Of a stretch of 51,374 bases of DNA, positions 42,260-50,903 are shown piece by piece. Made by a program: the position numbers and the translations under genes. The notes below the pieces were generated by a model. It was not told where the DNA came from. It made no database searches and saw only the letters and a list, made by a program, of their open reading frames with translations. How positions within the stretch are numbered: position 1 is the first letter of the stretch; each line of letters begins with the position of its first letter. This stretch comes from a virus, in IMG/VR virus record IMGVR_UViG_3300044616_000253, positions 1 through 51,374 of that record. The stretch is one strand, 5' to 3'.

Positions 42260-45010
42260 CTATTTTTTCTTTTCTGAATTTGATCCTTTATCAAATCTGT
42301 TCTTATTCTCTCTTGCTACTTGTAATTGCTTGTCAGCTATGTCTTGTTGCACTGCTAGCTTCTGTCTTTCCAAGTCATTTTTCTGTGCAGCAAGAGAATT
42401 TCTATTTGCTTCTTTCTGTCTCTCTAAATCCATCTGAGACTTATACTGGTCTTCTTGACGTATGTCTCTCATGGCATCTACAAAGTCAGACTGCATGTTC
42501 TGATTAATGTCAACCATTGAGCCCATACCTGCTGCACGTATTTCAGCCACAAGAATATCACGTTGTCTATTCTTCTCAGCCTCCATAGCATCATGATCAA
42601 GTTTAAGTTTTTGATTTTCAGCTTGAGACTGAAGTTGCTCTTGTTGCATTTGCTGTTGTTGCTGCATCTCTTGTTGCTTCATCTGCATTGACTTATCTTC
42701 TGCAGCTTTAAGAACTGAATTAAGTTCAGCAATTGAATCAGATTGAACTACTCTACCTAAGTCATATATACTAGCTCCTGTAGTATTGTTATTAAGTGAC
42801 ATAGCTTTAAGTTGCTCAAGTATAGCTCTATGATTTGCAGTTGTGCTACAGAAAATGTTTAGATCTCTCATCAATAAGTCTGTTCCATTGATTTGGAAGT
42901 TTACATTCTCATCTGCTGTACTCATGTATTGCAATCTTAAAGATGGCTTCTTAGCATGATAGTATTGTGCTAAATCTGTACGCATCTGATGTACTCTTGG
43001 CATTAGATAATCACAGTGTTGGATAAAGAATACTTCTGTTTGTGCATATGATGCATTTACAGCTTGCTCTACTCCAGTAGCAGTTTGTTGTGATAACTGT
43101 TGACCCATACGCTGAGGATTCACACCAATTACTTCATACGCCTGTTGTTTAAAGTAATTGGCAAGCTGAATCCTAGACATGAGACGCTCTGTTTGTGACA
43201 GATCTAATTTCTGGAAGTGCTGGAAGTTTAATGCATTCTCTGTATTTGTGATAGATGTATCTAGAGGAAGCATCTGGAAATTCTTCATTGCCACATATGC
43301 TTTAGCCAAGTTTCCTTTACCCCAGTCTTCTCCTAGTGAGTGACGAGGTAATGAGTTTTGATCTAGCATAATAACAGTACCTAATTCATCTACTAGTATA
43401 TCTGCTATTTGATTATTTACTATGTTGTATGCAATCTGATAAGGCTTCATCAAATCTAGAAGCGCTGTTGACTTAGTATTTCTATCTGAGAATACTGCTC
43501 CTTCTACAGGAAGTTTACATCCATAAAGTGATTCATCACCTTTAAACTGGAATTTAAGCGGACCTAGTTTATTTTTATCAACACCAATATAGATAGGTGT
43601 AAATCCTCCAGGGTTGTTCATACCCCAGAATGATGGAATGTTTGGTCCAATCTTAATACCACCCCATACTTCATTGATCCAAATCCAATCAATATGTTCT
43701 CCATATACTAAGTTATCTTTTGTTTTATTCTTAAACAACTTAGTGTCATATATTGGTTTATCTGTAATACTATAAGCTTCAGTTACTACTTCAGTAGTTA
43801 CTTCACCATTATCTGCTATTTTAGTTAAGTGACCTACTTTACGTTGAGACTTCCAGTATGCTGTAGTTACTCTGAGTAAATATGCTGTACCGGCAACATT
43901 GTAATCTTCTCCTTCTGCAAGTATCTGTGAGATAACATCTCCTCCTTCTAATATATTCCCTGATACCATAGATGTATACTGACGGTATGCAAGAGAAGGT
44001 AGGTTAGTGTTCCACTCATGTGTCTTAGTAGCATCATAGTAAGAACCGTCATTCTGCTGTCCACCAATATTATAACCTGCAGATCTGATAGGATAGATGG
44101 CTTCTAAAGCCTCCAATTGTTCTGTAGTCATTAGATATCCATAACGGTCAATAACATCAGCTACAGTAAACATATCTGTTTTACCTACCCAATTAGCTTG
44201 AGAGATATATCTTGCGTCTGGAGATTTATGATAGAATGATAATACCGGATTCCAAAGTTCTACATTGTAATCATCTTCCATCATTTGGAAATGCCAGAAC
44301 TCACGGTCAGTAATTAGAGAGTCACGGAAACCACGCTCTTCTAGTTCATCCATCTTAAATCTTTCAACATCTACTTTATGTTGATGAGAAGCCCACTGTT
44401 CTATCATTGATCTATAATCTTTCTTATAGAACATTTCTACTTCAGGCAGAGTTTTAAGTTTAGCTGGATCAAGTTCTTGTTGTGCTTCAGGAGAGTTAGG
44501 ATCTAATCCTTGCTCAAGCAATGCAGCAATGATTTTCATTTGTGCATCACCCATGAGTACTTCCTCAACATCTGCACGTTTTTTCTCCATCATTTCATTA
44601 TAGGAGAACTCATCTACTGCACGGTATGTAAGTTTAGTTGATCTCTTAGCAAACTCAGCTACAAGAACATTAATTACATTTGGGATGATTGGATAGAATT
44701 TAAGCTCTAATGCTGAGTAATCTTCTTTTGTAAGTGTCTCTACTATATCCCTATACTCATTATCCTCTTCAATAATATAATCTGACTTATCTATAATACC
44801 TTTAGCAAGTTTATAGTTCTTCATAAGTCTACGGGCATTTTTACGGATTTGCTTAAGACCATTCCATTCTAACCAGTCTAAGTTCCATGCTGCCCACTCT
44901 TGATCTTTTTCTGCTTTAGGTAAAAACTGAAGTGGCTGGGTAATACTACCCATTCTATTATGTTTTACTTTAGCTCCACCTTTGAGCTGCATTGCGTTAT
45001 ATACCTGCAT
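42260..45010 (-). CDS. Portal protein (crAss-like)
   Basis: 916 residues, at the long end for crAss-like portals. The position between large terminase and scaffold/capsid genes is diagnostic. The helical and beta portal core contains IDWIWINEVWGGIKIGP, MKPYQIAYNIVNNQIADIL and VIGVNPQRMGQQLSQQTATG, the last being the conserved helix region where the protein turns into the barrel. The C-terminal ~180 residues are Gln-rich coiled coil (KQQEMQQQQQMQQEQLQSQA), longer than usual and possibly reaching into the capsid. The N-terminus LKGGAKVKHNRMG carries a K-GG motif like the basic array. The stop is TAG. It forms the ring through which DNA is packed and ejected. Confidence 0.88.
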   Translation of the reverse strand: MQVYNAMQLKGGAKVKHNRMGSITQPLQFLPKAEKDQEWAAWNLDWLEWNGLKQIRKNARRLMKNYKLAKGIIDKSDYIIEEDNEYRDIVETLTKEDYSALELKFYPIIPNVINVLVAEFAKRSTKLTYRAVDEFSYNEMMEKKRADVEEVLMGDAQMKIIAALLEQGLDPNSPEAQQELDPAKLKTLPEVEMFYKKDYRSMIEQWASHQHKVDVERFKMDELEERGFRDSLITDREFWHFQMMEDDYNVELWNPVLSFYHKSPDARYISQANWVGKTDMFTVADVIDRYGYLMTTEQLEALEAIYPIRSAGYNIGGQQNDGSYYDATKTHEWNTNLPSLAYRQYTSMVSGNILEGGDVISQILAEGEDYNVAGTAYLLRVTTAYWKSQRKVGHLTKIADNGEVTTEVVTEAYSITDKPIYDTKLFKNKTKDNLVYGEHIDWIWINEVWGGIKIGPNIPSFWGMNNPGGFTPIYIGVDKNKLGPLKFQFKGDESLYGCKLPVEGAVFSDRNTKSTALLDLMKPYQIAYNIVNNQIADILVDELGTVIMLDQNSLPRHSLGEDWGKGNLAKAYVAMKNFQMLPLDTSITNTENALNFQHFQKLDLSQTERLMSRIQLANYFKQQAYEVIGVNPQRMGQQLSQQTATGVEQAVNASYAQTEVFFIQHCDYLMPRVHQMRTDLAQYYHAKKPSLRLQYMSTADENVNFQINGTDLLMRDLNIFCSTTANHRAILEQLKAMSLNNNTTGASIYDLGRVVQSDSIAELNSVLKAAEDKSMQMKQQEMQQQQQMQQEQLQSQAENQKLKLDHDAMEAEKNRQRDILVAEIRAAGMGSMVDINQNMQSDFVDAMRDIRQEDQYKSQMDLERQKEANRNSLAAQKNDLERQKLAVQQDIADKQLQVARENKNRFDKGSNSEKKK

Positions 45011-45015
45011 AGCTT

Positions 45016-47223
45016 TTATTTAAAGTTTTTAAATGGTGATCTTTTAAATCCTGGGCCACCACCTCTTGACCCTTTACCTAAATGACGGAAAGGGCTGTTA
45101 TTTAATTTATACAAATTTTCTGACTTTTGCAAGTTTTTAGAGGCATCATCCATAACCATTCTTTTTGCGTAACCTCTGTTAGCCTGCTGAATACGCATGA
45201 ATGCTACTAATGCTGCAAAGGATACCAAGCGGTCAACATTGAGTCCTTCCTGATATGCTTTCATTTCCTTAAGCAACATTGGATCTGGAATACGTTCTAT
45301 ACCATAGTTTGTCTTTACAATAGTACCGTCTTCTTTTGTTGCTACATCTAATTCCTCTCTTGTATATTCTATAACATAACTTAAGAGATGTTGCTTAAAC
45401 AATACACCTGTATTTTTCCAACCATATTCCTGGAATACATTAGCATTAGCGCCTAGGTCCTTTAAGAACATAATCTGTGTTCTTGGTACTAAATACTTTT
45501 GCTTCTTTCTAGAAATCATATACTGAATAAACAAAGAGATGTTATTCTCTATTACTGTCCATGCATTATACCATTCTATTATCATTTCTAGTCTCTCATG
45601 TGTTTTTTTGATATCATCAAATCTACCACACCAGGCTGCTACTATTTTGTCTTGTTCTATAAATGTCTCAGTCTCACCCATAGTAACCTTTGTTACTTCA
45701 ACCGGAGCTTTCATTACATAGATAGAACATAGTGATTCTGAGGTAGTTGTCTTACCTTCTGAGACAGGGTCAATAGATGCATAGTATGTTACAGCAAATT
45801 CAGGATTACTAACAGGTCTTTCCCATACTACTAATGTTCCTGTCTTATCTTCTGTTTTCTTAGATATAGGAAACTCTGATATAGGAAGTTTATTAGTTTC
45901 TTTTACTGTAACTTTTCCTTCTGCATCTCTACGTATATCTAAGAATTCATATGAGTATTCTTTTTCTTCTATTCTTCTTAACTGAGCATTAACAAGATGC
46001 TGAGGGAATATAGATACTTTTCTATGTGCAAACGCCTCCTCAATATTTCTTGGATGCTGAGATACCTCAAGCTGATATGCTTCTGGAGACATCTTCTTTT
46101 TGCATTCCTCAAAATACTTATCAAGGGCTTCTAAAGATTCTTCTATAAGTGAATTACCATAGTCATCTATATAAGGCGGCATAGACCATTGTTCAGGAAT
46201 AAATAATCCTGACATACCAATAGTACCATCTTTATCTATAAGATTAGTGTCTACTGCGTATATCTCATTAGCCTCTGGGTTAAGAATCATTTCTTTCAGT
46301 GGCTCACACTGATCTAAGTCACCCACAGATCCTGCAGCTATAAACATACCTGTAGTAATCATACCTGATTTAAGCGCAGGCTTGATATATCCAAAGGTAG
46401 TATCCATCTTAGGAGCAATCCCTGCTTCCTCATGAAAGAAATATTTAACTGGTCCACCGACACCATTAGTAGGATCTTTTTCAAAGGACATACCTTGTAT
46501 TGTACCTTTAAGACCTACTTCAGCTTTTCTATCTCCTTTTCTTACCTCAATCTTCTGTTGCCACATCATGACTTTATCTGGTGACATAGGACGGTACCAT
46601 GCTGTATGCTCATTTAAGAATGCTGCATATTCAGATAAAAATTTCCATGTACCTTTCTCATTAATGTAATCCTTGAGAGATGCCCCCATCTTAAGAGTAA
46701 CACCGGCCTCAAACCATTGCTGATTTATTAGTTTACCTGCATGGTAGTAAGAAGAAGCTATCTGACGTTTCTTGAGTATAGCTGCATGTTTATAGTGTAA
46801 CTCTGCTAGTTGCTCATATAGAGCCATGTGATACTGTGCATCACGGATATCAGCAAATCCAAATGCTTGTATCTCCTTGTTGAAGATAGGCAAGAAGTTA
46901 AGCCACATATAATATTCTCGGGCAAGATACCAAGTTTCTTTTCCTGACTTAACTAATACACCATTTCTACACTTAGTCTTTTGGTCATCCCAATACTTGA
47001 TAAAGTCTTTAGATCTGAATGGTGCTGTACAATATACCTTACTTGCTTTAAAGATCTGGGCCTGTTCATTAAAGATCTTATTAGAGTCTTCATTAAAATT
47101 ATACTGACCAGGTTCTTTGAATATAGTAAGTAAGAATATTCTTAAGTCTTCTCTAGTAGCAAAACTAGTAGTTGTCCAGACTCCGTTATCCCAAGTAGGT
47201 ATGTTTTCCCAGAATGCTTCCAT
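45016..47223 (-). CDS. terL: Terminase large subunit
   Basis: 735 residues. ATPase: a P-loop-like LKKRQIASSYY at about 150-160, where the usual Gly-Lys of GK(S/T) is replaced (see findings); Walker B VKYFFHEEAG (259-268) with Glu265 and Glu266; coupling segment TTGMFIAAGSVGD (about 290-302). Nuclease of the RNase H fold: Asp485 (YASIDPVSEG), Glu559 (WTVIENN) and Asp664 (LNVDRLVSFAAL) match the metal-binding acids of TerL nucleases. The basic, Gly-rich C-terminus (GKGSRGGGPGFKRSP) is probably flexible. It powers DNA packaging at the portal and cuts the concatemer. Its ATG overlaps the previous stop by 1 base, and the portal follows after 5 bases. Confidence 0.92.
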   Translation of the reverse strand: MEAFWENIPTWDNGVWTTTSFATREDLRIFLLTIFKEPGQYNFNEDSNKIFNEQAQIFKASKVYCTAPFRSKDFIKYWDDQKTKCRNGVLVKSGKETWYLAREYYMWLNFLPIFNKEIQAFGFADIRDAQYHMALYEQLAELHYKHAAILKKRQIASSYYHAGKLINQQWFEAGVTLKMGASLKDYINEKGTWKFLSEYAAFLNEHTAWYRPMSPDKVMMWQQKIEVRKGDRKAEVGLKGTIQGMSFEKDPTNGVGGPVKYFFHEEAGIAPKMDTTFGYIKPALKSGMITTGMFIAAGSVGDLDQCEPLKEMILNPEANEIYAVDTNLIDKDGTIGMSGLFIPEQWSMPPYIDDYGNSLIEESLEALDKYFEECKKKMSPEAYQLEVSQHPRNIEEAFAHRKVSIFPQHLVNAQLRRIEEKEYSYEFLDIRRDAEGKVTVKETNKLPISEFPISKKTEDKTGTLVVWERPVSNPEFAVTYYASIDPVSEGKTTTSESLCSIYVMKAPVEVTKVTMGETETFIEQDKIVAAWCGRFDDIKKTHERLEMIIEWYNAWTVIENNISLFIQYMISRKKQKYLVPRTQIMFLKDLGANANVFQEYGWKNTGVLFKQHLLSYVIEYTREELDVATKEDGTIVKTNYGIERIPDPMLLKEMKAYQEGLNVDRLVSFAALVAFMRIQQANRGYAKRMVMDDASKNLQKSENLYKLNNSPFRHLGKGSRGGGPGFKRSPFKNFK

Positions 47224-47738
47224 TACATATCATATGCTAGACCCTGACCACCACGTACTTTGCTTTGTTGTTCTTCCTGAAGGTCTTTGTATACTCCTTT
47301 GAAAGATTGTCTGATTGCATCAAAGTCTTTGGCAATTGCTCTAATTTGAGCTATGTTACCATCTTTACCGTCAGTAATCTGAGTAGTAGATAAGTATCTT
47401 GATATTCTATCTAGTGCTTTCTGCATACCCTCATACGCGCGGGAGGTAGGAGTTTCATACATTCTTTGACAGAATCTAAGTGCAGTTACTATATCATCAT
47501 CTTCTGTAGAGAAGGTTGCTTCTATTTCATTTAATACTATATCTTCTTTATCCATATGTGGGACATTGAAGAAAGGATTCATGTCCGGGTTAGGACAGGT
47601 CATGTAAAACAAATACAAGTAAATTTTAAGATAGTCTTCAGGATAATTATCCATTATATCTTTTAGTGATTTAAGTGTATAGCAGTGTTCTGTTGGAACA
47701 ACTATGCCGTTTTGCAAATCAAATAGTTTAGCTATCAT
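47223..47738 (-). CDS. Terminase-adjacent helical protein (171 aa)
   Basis: 171 residues, largely helical (TLKSLKDIMDNYPEDYLKIY; AYEGMQKALDRISRYL; IRAIAKDFDAIRQSFKGVYK). A C-terminal tail KVRGGQGLAYDM is flexible. It overlaps the nuclease gene upstream by 4 bases and the terminase by 1 base. A small terminase would be expected at this place, but I see no DNA-binding helix-turn-helix, so that role stays a guess. crAss-like phages keep a conserved unnamed protein here. Not a recognised family otherwise. Confidence 0.7.
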   Translation of the reverse strand: MIAKLFDLQNGIVVPTEHCYTLKSLKDIMDNYPEDYLKIYLYLFYMTCPNPDMNPFFNVPHMDKEDIVLNEIEATFSTEDDDIVTALRFCQRMYETPTSRAYEGMQKALDRISRYLSTTQITDGKDGNIAQIRAIAKDFDAIRQSFKGVYKDLQEEQQSKVRGGQGLAYDM

Positions 47739-48568
47739 TTCTTTTTTATTTGGTCTCGGTTTTCATGTAACCAGTTAATGATGCTGATTACCTCATCTTT
47801 TAAATATGGTATTTCAATTGGTACAACTTCTTTAACTACAGGATCACCTTCTGAAGTATACTTTACAATTGGATATCCATAATCATCTTCTCCCTCAGTT
47901 TCAAACAATACATGATGTATAAACATCTTGCCCGGTTTTAACTTTGGATTATGTTTGAGTATAATATACATATAAATACTCAACTGTAATGCATAGTGAT
48001 TAAAATGACAGTCATCTAGATTGTTTACAGGAAAGAGCAGTTTCTCAGATATTCCTTCCCAGTTTACATAAGACTCAGTCTTAATCTCTTTGTTAGTCTT
48101 ATAGTCTGTAATGTTTACATGATCATTAACTACTTCTACAAGGTCAGACTGTCCGCATATTCCTGCAGACTTTAAAAACACCATGTGCTCAGGATATACT
48201 CCTGGATCTAGTCTTTGTACAGGTGCCTGTTTTAATCCTTCTATCTCAGCTACAGGAGGTACAATAGGAATAGTTATACCTTCTCTTTCTAAAGAAGCAA
48301 GAGAGCATAAATCATACTCTCTTTGATTATGGTAGTAAGTACCAAGGGTAGTGGCACGGTTTGCTTCATTATCCCATATCTCTAAAATCTTTTCCGGTGC
48401 AATGCCGTACCACTTAGATCTTTTAGAGTTTGTTACTTTAGCTGCTACAGCTTTAGCATCAAATGGTTTCTTGAAGTTGGAAACAAGTGACGTAACACTT
48501 ATCCATTTTATGTCATCTACCTCAATGCTTTTATAGCTATGATCAGCAGCATTAAATACTATACTCAT
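47735..48568 (-). CDS. RecB/Cas4-like PD-(D/E)XK nuclease
   Basis: 277 residues. A full set of RecB-type motifs: His80 (GTYYH), Asp142 (GICGQSDLVEV), Asp155-x-Lys157 (NITDYKTNKEI), and the QLSIYMYIIL helix (Q-x-x-x-Y) near 200. The N-terminus (ISVTSLVSNFKKPFD) also matches this phage subfamily. It would cut or resect DNA with a divalent metal, likely in recombination, repair or packaging of phage DNA. It overlaps the small Cys-rich gene by 4 bases (ATGA) and the terminase-adjacent gene by 4. It is a second nuclease of this superfamily in the window, the other being inside the giant cargo protein. Confidence 0.85.
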   Translation of the reverse strand: MSIVFNAADHSYKSIEVDDIKWISVTSLVSNFKKPFDAKAVAAKVTNSKRSKWYGIAPEKILEIWDNEANRATTLGTYYHNQREYDLCSLASLEREGITIPIVPPVAEIEGLKQAPVQRLDPGVYPEHMVFLKSAGICGQSDLVEVVNDHVNITDYKTNKEIKTESYVNWEGISEKLLFPVNNLDDCHFNHYALQLSIYMYIILKHNPKLKPGKMFIHHVLFETEGEDDYGYPIVKYTSEGDPVVKEVVPIEIPYLKDEVISIINWLHENRDQIKKK

Positions 48569-48867
48569 AGTGCATCTAGTTTATCTTCATCTTCTTCTGA
48601 TATTAAAGAGAACCATCTATAATCTGGGCATGAAGATGATAATGATCTTGTTTTAAACTGAAGAGAACATCCACATAAATTACAACATGGAGCAGTTCCT
48701 GGTACTAAACAATGTTTACCATCAACATCCTTACGCACACATGAAGTACATATGTCCATTCTATAAGAAGCTATCTCTTCTACAAACTCATCACGGATTA
48801 CAGAGTTCTTAATTCCCTCCATAATTTGTTTTCTATTCTTCCATAGATCCTTTATTTTACCTGCCAT
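48565..48867 (-). CDS. Cys-rich zinc-binding protein (100 aa)
   Basis: 100 residues. An N-terminal helix (KDLWKNRKQIMEGIKNSVI) is followed by CTSC, then HCLV, CCNLCGC and SSCPDYRW, giving eight cysteines in 47 residues, enough for two zinc sites. Similar small proteins are common in phages near DNA-handling genes. It overlaps the HU-like gene by 11 bases and the nuclease gene by 4 (stop TGA inside ATGA). It may be a DNA-binding or redox-sensitive accessory to the nuclease; not established. Confidence 0.75.
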   Translation of the reverse strand: MAGKIKDLWKNRKQIMEGIKNSVIRDEFVEEIASYRMDICTSCVRKDVDGKHCLVPGTAPCCNLCGCSLQFKTRSLSSSCPDYRWFSLISEEDEDKLDAL

Positions 48868-49213
48868 CTTTGAATTTCTTTTTTTCCTCTAAAAACTCTA
48901 CTATATTCTTTTTAGCATTGTAAAGTTTCTCAAGTCTTTGTTCTACCAATTTTAAGTTGTGATAATTTTTAAATGTATCTCTGTTATATTGCTTCAACGC
49001 TCCTTCATGTTTTTTTATCTGGACATTTACTGCACGTTGTTTAATTAAAAAGTGTCCTAAACCTGGTAAGTTTATTCTTGGTTCTTCTAAACTTGAAAGG
49101 CATCTTCTTACTTCTTTATAATAAAAACTTACAATATCATCTACTAATGACTGAGGAAGATCTAGTTCTTCTGCTACTTGCTTAATTATTACCTGCGGTT
49201 TCTTGGGTATCAT
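48857..49213 (-). CDS. HU/IHF-like DNA-binding protein
   Basis: 118 residues. The N-terminal HU layout is clear: helices with QVIIKQVAEELDLPQSLVDD and IVSFYYKEVRRCLSSLE, then PRINLPGLGHFLIKQR (residues 45-60), where HU has the conserved GFG-F stretch. The C-terminal half is helical and basic rather than a normal beta arm (KQYNRDTFKNYHNLKLVEQRL), so DNA contact must differ from bacterial HU. It is the second IHF-like protein in the window, the other being at 26370-26954; crAss-like genomes typically have two types. It overlaps both neighbours, by 32 bases upstream and 11 downstream. Confidence 0.82.
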   Translation of the reverse strand: MIPKKPQVIIKQVAEELDLPQSLVDDIVSFYYKEVRRCLSSLEEPRINLPGLGHFLIKQRAVNVQIKKHEGALKQYNRDTFKNYHNLKLVEQRLEKLYNAKKNIVEFLEEKKKFKDGR

Positions 49214-49571
49214 TTCCTAAGAATTTATAGTCAAGCAATACTGTTCCTTCAGTCTGTATTTGTAAAGCTGGATTAAGCATAATAACTTTCTTGTTACTTC
49301 CATCTTTTACAACAAGATTATTCTTTTCTGCTTTGTTAATACAGTTACGTACAGTCTGTGGTGTTTTAAAGATCCAATCTTCTTCTGCTGAAGCATCATA
49401 ACAAAAGTGTGTCAGCTCTATTGGCTGATTGAAGCTAAGTAAGGTAAGACAGTTAAGATCAGATTCACTCACTGCTATACGGTTAATATAGCAATGAGTT
49501 AGTATCTGAAACTTTACTACTTCCCACTTAGGCATACGCACACGCTTCTGTACTTGATTTACTAAAGCCAT
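49182..49571 (-). CDS. Putative winged-helix protein (129 aa)
   Basis: 129 residues. MPKWEVVKFQILTHCYINRI, then LTLLSF and TPQTVRNCINKAEKNNLVVKD, which reads like a helix-turn-helix followed by a wing (GSNKKVIMLNP). This is a general shape, not a named family. It comes just before the HU-like gene (32-base overlap) and after a coiled-coil gene, in a unit with a Bacteroidota-type promoter. A regulatory or DNA-end-binding role, including a small terminase, is possible. Confidence in the gene is high, in the fold low. Confidence 0.7.
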   Translation of the reverse strand: MALVNQVQKRVRMPKWEVVKFQILTHCYINRIAVSESDLNCLTLLSFNQPIELTHFCYDASAEEDWIFKTPQTVRNCINKAEKNNLVVKDGSNKKVIMLNPALQIQTEGTVLLDYKFLGNDTQETAGNN

Positions 49572-49573
49572 GA

Positions 49574-49843
49574 CTAGGATTTTTTAAGCTTTCTCTCTTT
49601 AGATATTTCTTCACGCAACTCTTCTGGTGACTCAGACTCCTGTGGTGGATTCATCATCATTGCATACTGAAGTTGATACTGTGCTCTTTCAAAACGAGCT
49701 TTGTCAATCTTCATTAAAAGTTCCTCATGTTGAAATTGAGCATTCAAATAAGGAATTGATTCTGTGTAGAACTGCAACATTTCTTCTTTTCTTGCTTGCA
49801 ATTCTTCATGTGTGAGCTCTTGCTCTTCTACTTTACTTTCCAT
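49574..49843 (-). CDS. Small acidic coiled-coil protein (89 aa)
   Basis: The start is placed at ATG 49843 (MESKVEEQELTHEELQARKE) and not further upstream, because the longer frame would add a hydrophobic stretch that overlaps the promoter-like TATATTTG box. The chain is nearly all charged helix, with a QYQLQYAMMM segment and a Lys-rich end. It opens the packaging unit after a terminator and is 2 bases from the next gene. Function unknown; a scaffold or adaptor is plausible. Confidence 0.72.
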   Translation of the reverse strand: MESKVEEQELTHEELQARKEEMLQFYTESIPYLNAQFQHEELLMKIDKARFERAQYQLQYAMMMNPPQESESPEELREEISKERKLKKS

Positions 49844-49860
49844 AATTACTGTATTGGTTT

Positions 49861-49876
49861 TAGCAAATATACAATA
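49861..49876 (-). promoter_or_regulatory. Bacteroidota-type promoter candidate for the packaging unit
   Basis: Minus strand TATTGTATATTTGCTA; TATATTTG fits the -7 consensus TAnnTTTG. GTATATTTGCTAAA is identical to a stretch in the gap before the IHF-like gene at 26954. It is 17 bases before the ATG and just after a terminator. Confidence 0.5.
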
Positions 49877-49903
49877 AAAGTTTAAACTTGATATATTTAA
49901 AAG

Positions 49904-49935
49904 TAAAAAACCCAACCAGTTAGACTAGTTGGGTT
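49904..49935 (-). terminator. Rho-independent terminator after the lysis cassette
   Basis: Minus strand AACCCAACTAG pairs with CTGGTTGGGTT (one G-U) around loop TCTAA, followed by TTTTTAC. It lies 18 bases after the stop of the 52-residue gene and ends the lysis unit before the packaging promoter. Confidence 0.85.
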
Positions 49936-49953
49936 AAAGTGTTAGTAGAGCGG

Positions 49954-50112
49954 TTAGCGGTTTTTAATTGTAAAGTTTAGAAGAGTAAACATATAGAACT
50001 CTCTTGATATGTCTACTTCTATAATAAAGAAATCAATTGCACCTAATCTAAATCTAATAGCAAACTTGTCCCAAAGTTTGTTTTTTGCTGCCCAACTATT
50101 TCTAAACTTCAT
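49954..50112 (-). CDS. Small hypothetical gene (52 aa) after the endolysin
   Basis: ATG at 50112, one base after the endolysin TAG, stop TAA at 49954. The protein begins MKFRNSWAAKNKLWDKFAIR and ends FTIKNR. A short hydrophobic middle (AIDFFIIEVDI) is flanked by basic ends, so it could be peripheral to a membrane but is too short for a clear TM helix. The tight spacing and the terminator 18 bases downstream support it as the last gene of the lysis unit. Function unknown. Confidence 0.65.
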   Translation of the reverse strand: MKFRNSWAAKNKLWDKFAIRFRLGAIDFFIIEVDISREFYMFTLLNFTIKNR

Positions 50113-50113
50113 A

Positions 50114-50581
50114 CTATTCTTTTATTTCAAAGTGCATCCAGTCATAATCTTTTTCTACTCCCAAAGAAATAAACCCATGTTTGTAGAATATATCTATCAT
50201 AGGCTTGTATTCTGGTCTAGCAAAACGTGCAGTACGTTTTGTTTCTTTTAGTGTATTTCTAGCAGGATCAAGATCTATTGCTATTCCCCAAGCATGTTTA
50301 CTCCATGAAGCTCCTCCACGCATTTTGCGGTAATTAAAACAACCACCAAAAAGATCAATCCCAAGTTCTTTTATTCTTGCTGACCCATAGTGAGAAAGAA
50401 GATCATTAAATACAGCAAGAAGGTTGTCAGCTATATCTTTATGACATCTTACTCTACTTGTTGTAGTATCAGTATCCCATGCTATACGCAATGGATAAGG
50501 ACATATAATTGTAGTTAAATAGCCGGCTCCTGTTTCTGTTGGCTTGCCGTATTTAGCTGTTGCTTGTGCTGTAGTTAACAT
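50114..50581 (-). CDS. Endolysin: M15-family (VanY-like) peptidase
   Basis: 155 residues. Zinc-peptidase motif [12 protein letters not shown] with His96 and Asp103, and WMHFE with His150, which are the three zinc ligands of the M15/VanY and phage L-Ala-D-Glu peptidase type; Glu152 may be the general base. [13 protein letters not shown] before the first motif is typical. There is no signal peptide, so it needs a holin. It is preceded, 1 base away, by a TM plus coiled-coil protein and by a holin-like gene. It would cut peptide cross-links of the host wall for lysis. Stop TAG. Confidence 0.9.
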   Translation of the reverse strand: MLTTAQATAKYGKPTETGAGYLTTIICPYPLRIAWDTDTTTSRVRCHKDIADNLLAVFNDLLSHYGSARIKELGIDLFGGCFNYRKMRGGASWSKHAWGIAIDLDPARNTLKETKRTARFARPEYKPMIDIFYKHGFISLGVEKDYDWMHFEIKE

Positions 50582-50582
50582 A

Positions 50583-50885
50583 TTATTTTACTTTCAGTTG
50601 AACCTTGACTAGTTCACCTACCATATCAGATAGGTCACCTATTTTACTAGCCATGGTTTTAATTTCTTGTTGAGTTGTTTCTTGGATAAGCTGATATTTC
50701 AATCTATGCTCTTGTTCCAATAACTCAATCTTTCCTTTGAGCTTACCTTGTTCTTCAATGTGACGATGACTATCATCTTTCAGCTCCTTAAGATCTGATA
50801 TAATGTTATTATATGCTGTTCTTAAGAAGAAGCCGATGAGTGCAAGTATGGTACCTGCTGCAAAAAGAGTTATTGTTAATTCCAT
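50583..50885 (-). CDS. TM plus coiled-coil lysis protein (i-spanin or holin-like)
   Basis: 100 residues. An N-terminal TM helix ([19 protein letters not shown], about 3-21) is followed by a long charged coiled coil ([32 protein letters not shown]) to the end. This N-in, helix-out design is that of an inner-membrane spanin, and also of some small phage holins. It sits just before the endolysin and after a holin-like protein. No outer-membrane spanin partner with a lipobox is seen in the window. The promoter-like site ends 18 bases before its ATG. Confidence 0.75.
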   Translation of the reverse strand: MELTITLFAAGTILALIGFFLRTAYNNIISDLKELKDDSHRHIEEQGKLKGKIELLEQEHRLKYQLIQETTQQEIKTMASKIGDLSDMVGELVKVQLKVK

Positions 50886-50903
50886 GAGTTACAAATATTA
50901 TAA

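Noticed and set aside
47223-47738. Small terminase subunit
   Set aside because: Position fits, but no helix-turn-helix or known motif is visible, so it is left as a conserved neighbour.
49844-49915. Upstream start of the 89-aa gene giving a hydrophobic N-terminus like a signal peptide
   Set aside because: It would run through the promoter-like TATATTTG box and reach the terminator; the internal ATG gives a normal charged start.
667-50251. Many plus-strand open frames of 60-170 codons
   Set aside because: They all lie opposite long conserved minus-strand genes and show no domain or spacing logic; they are shadows of AT-rich, repetitive genes.
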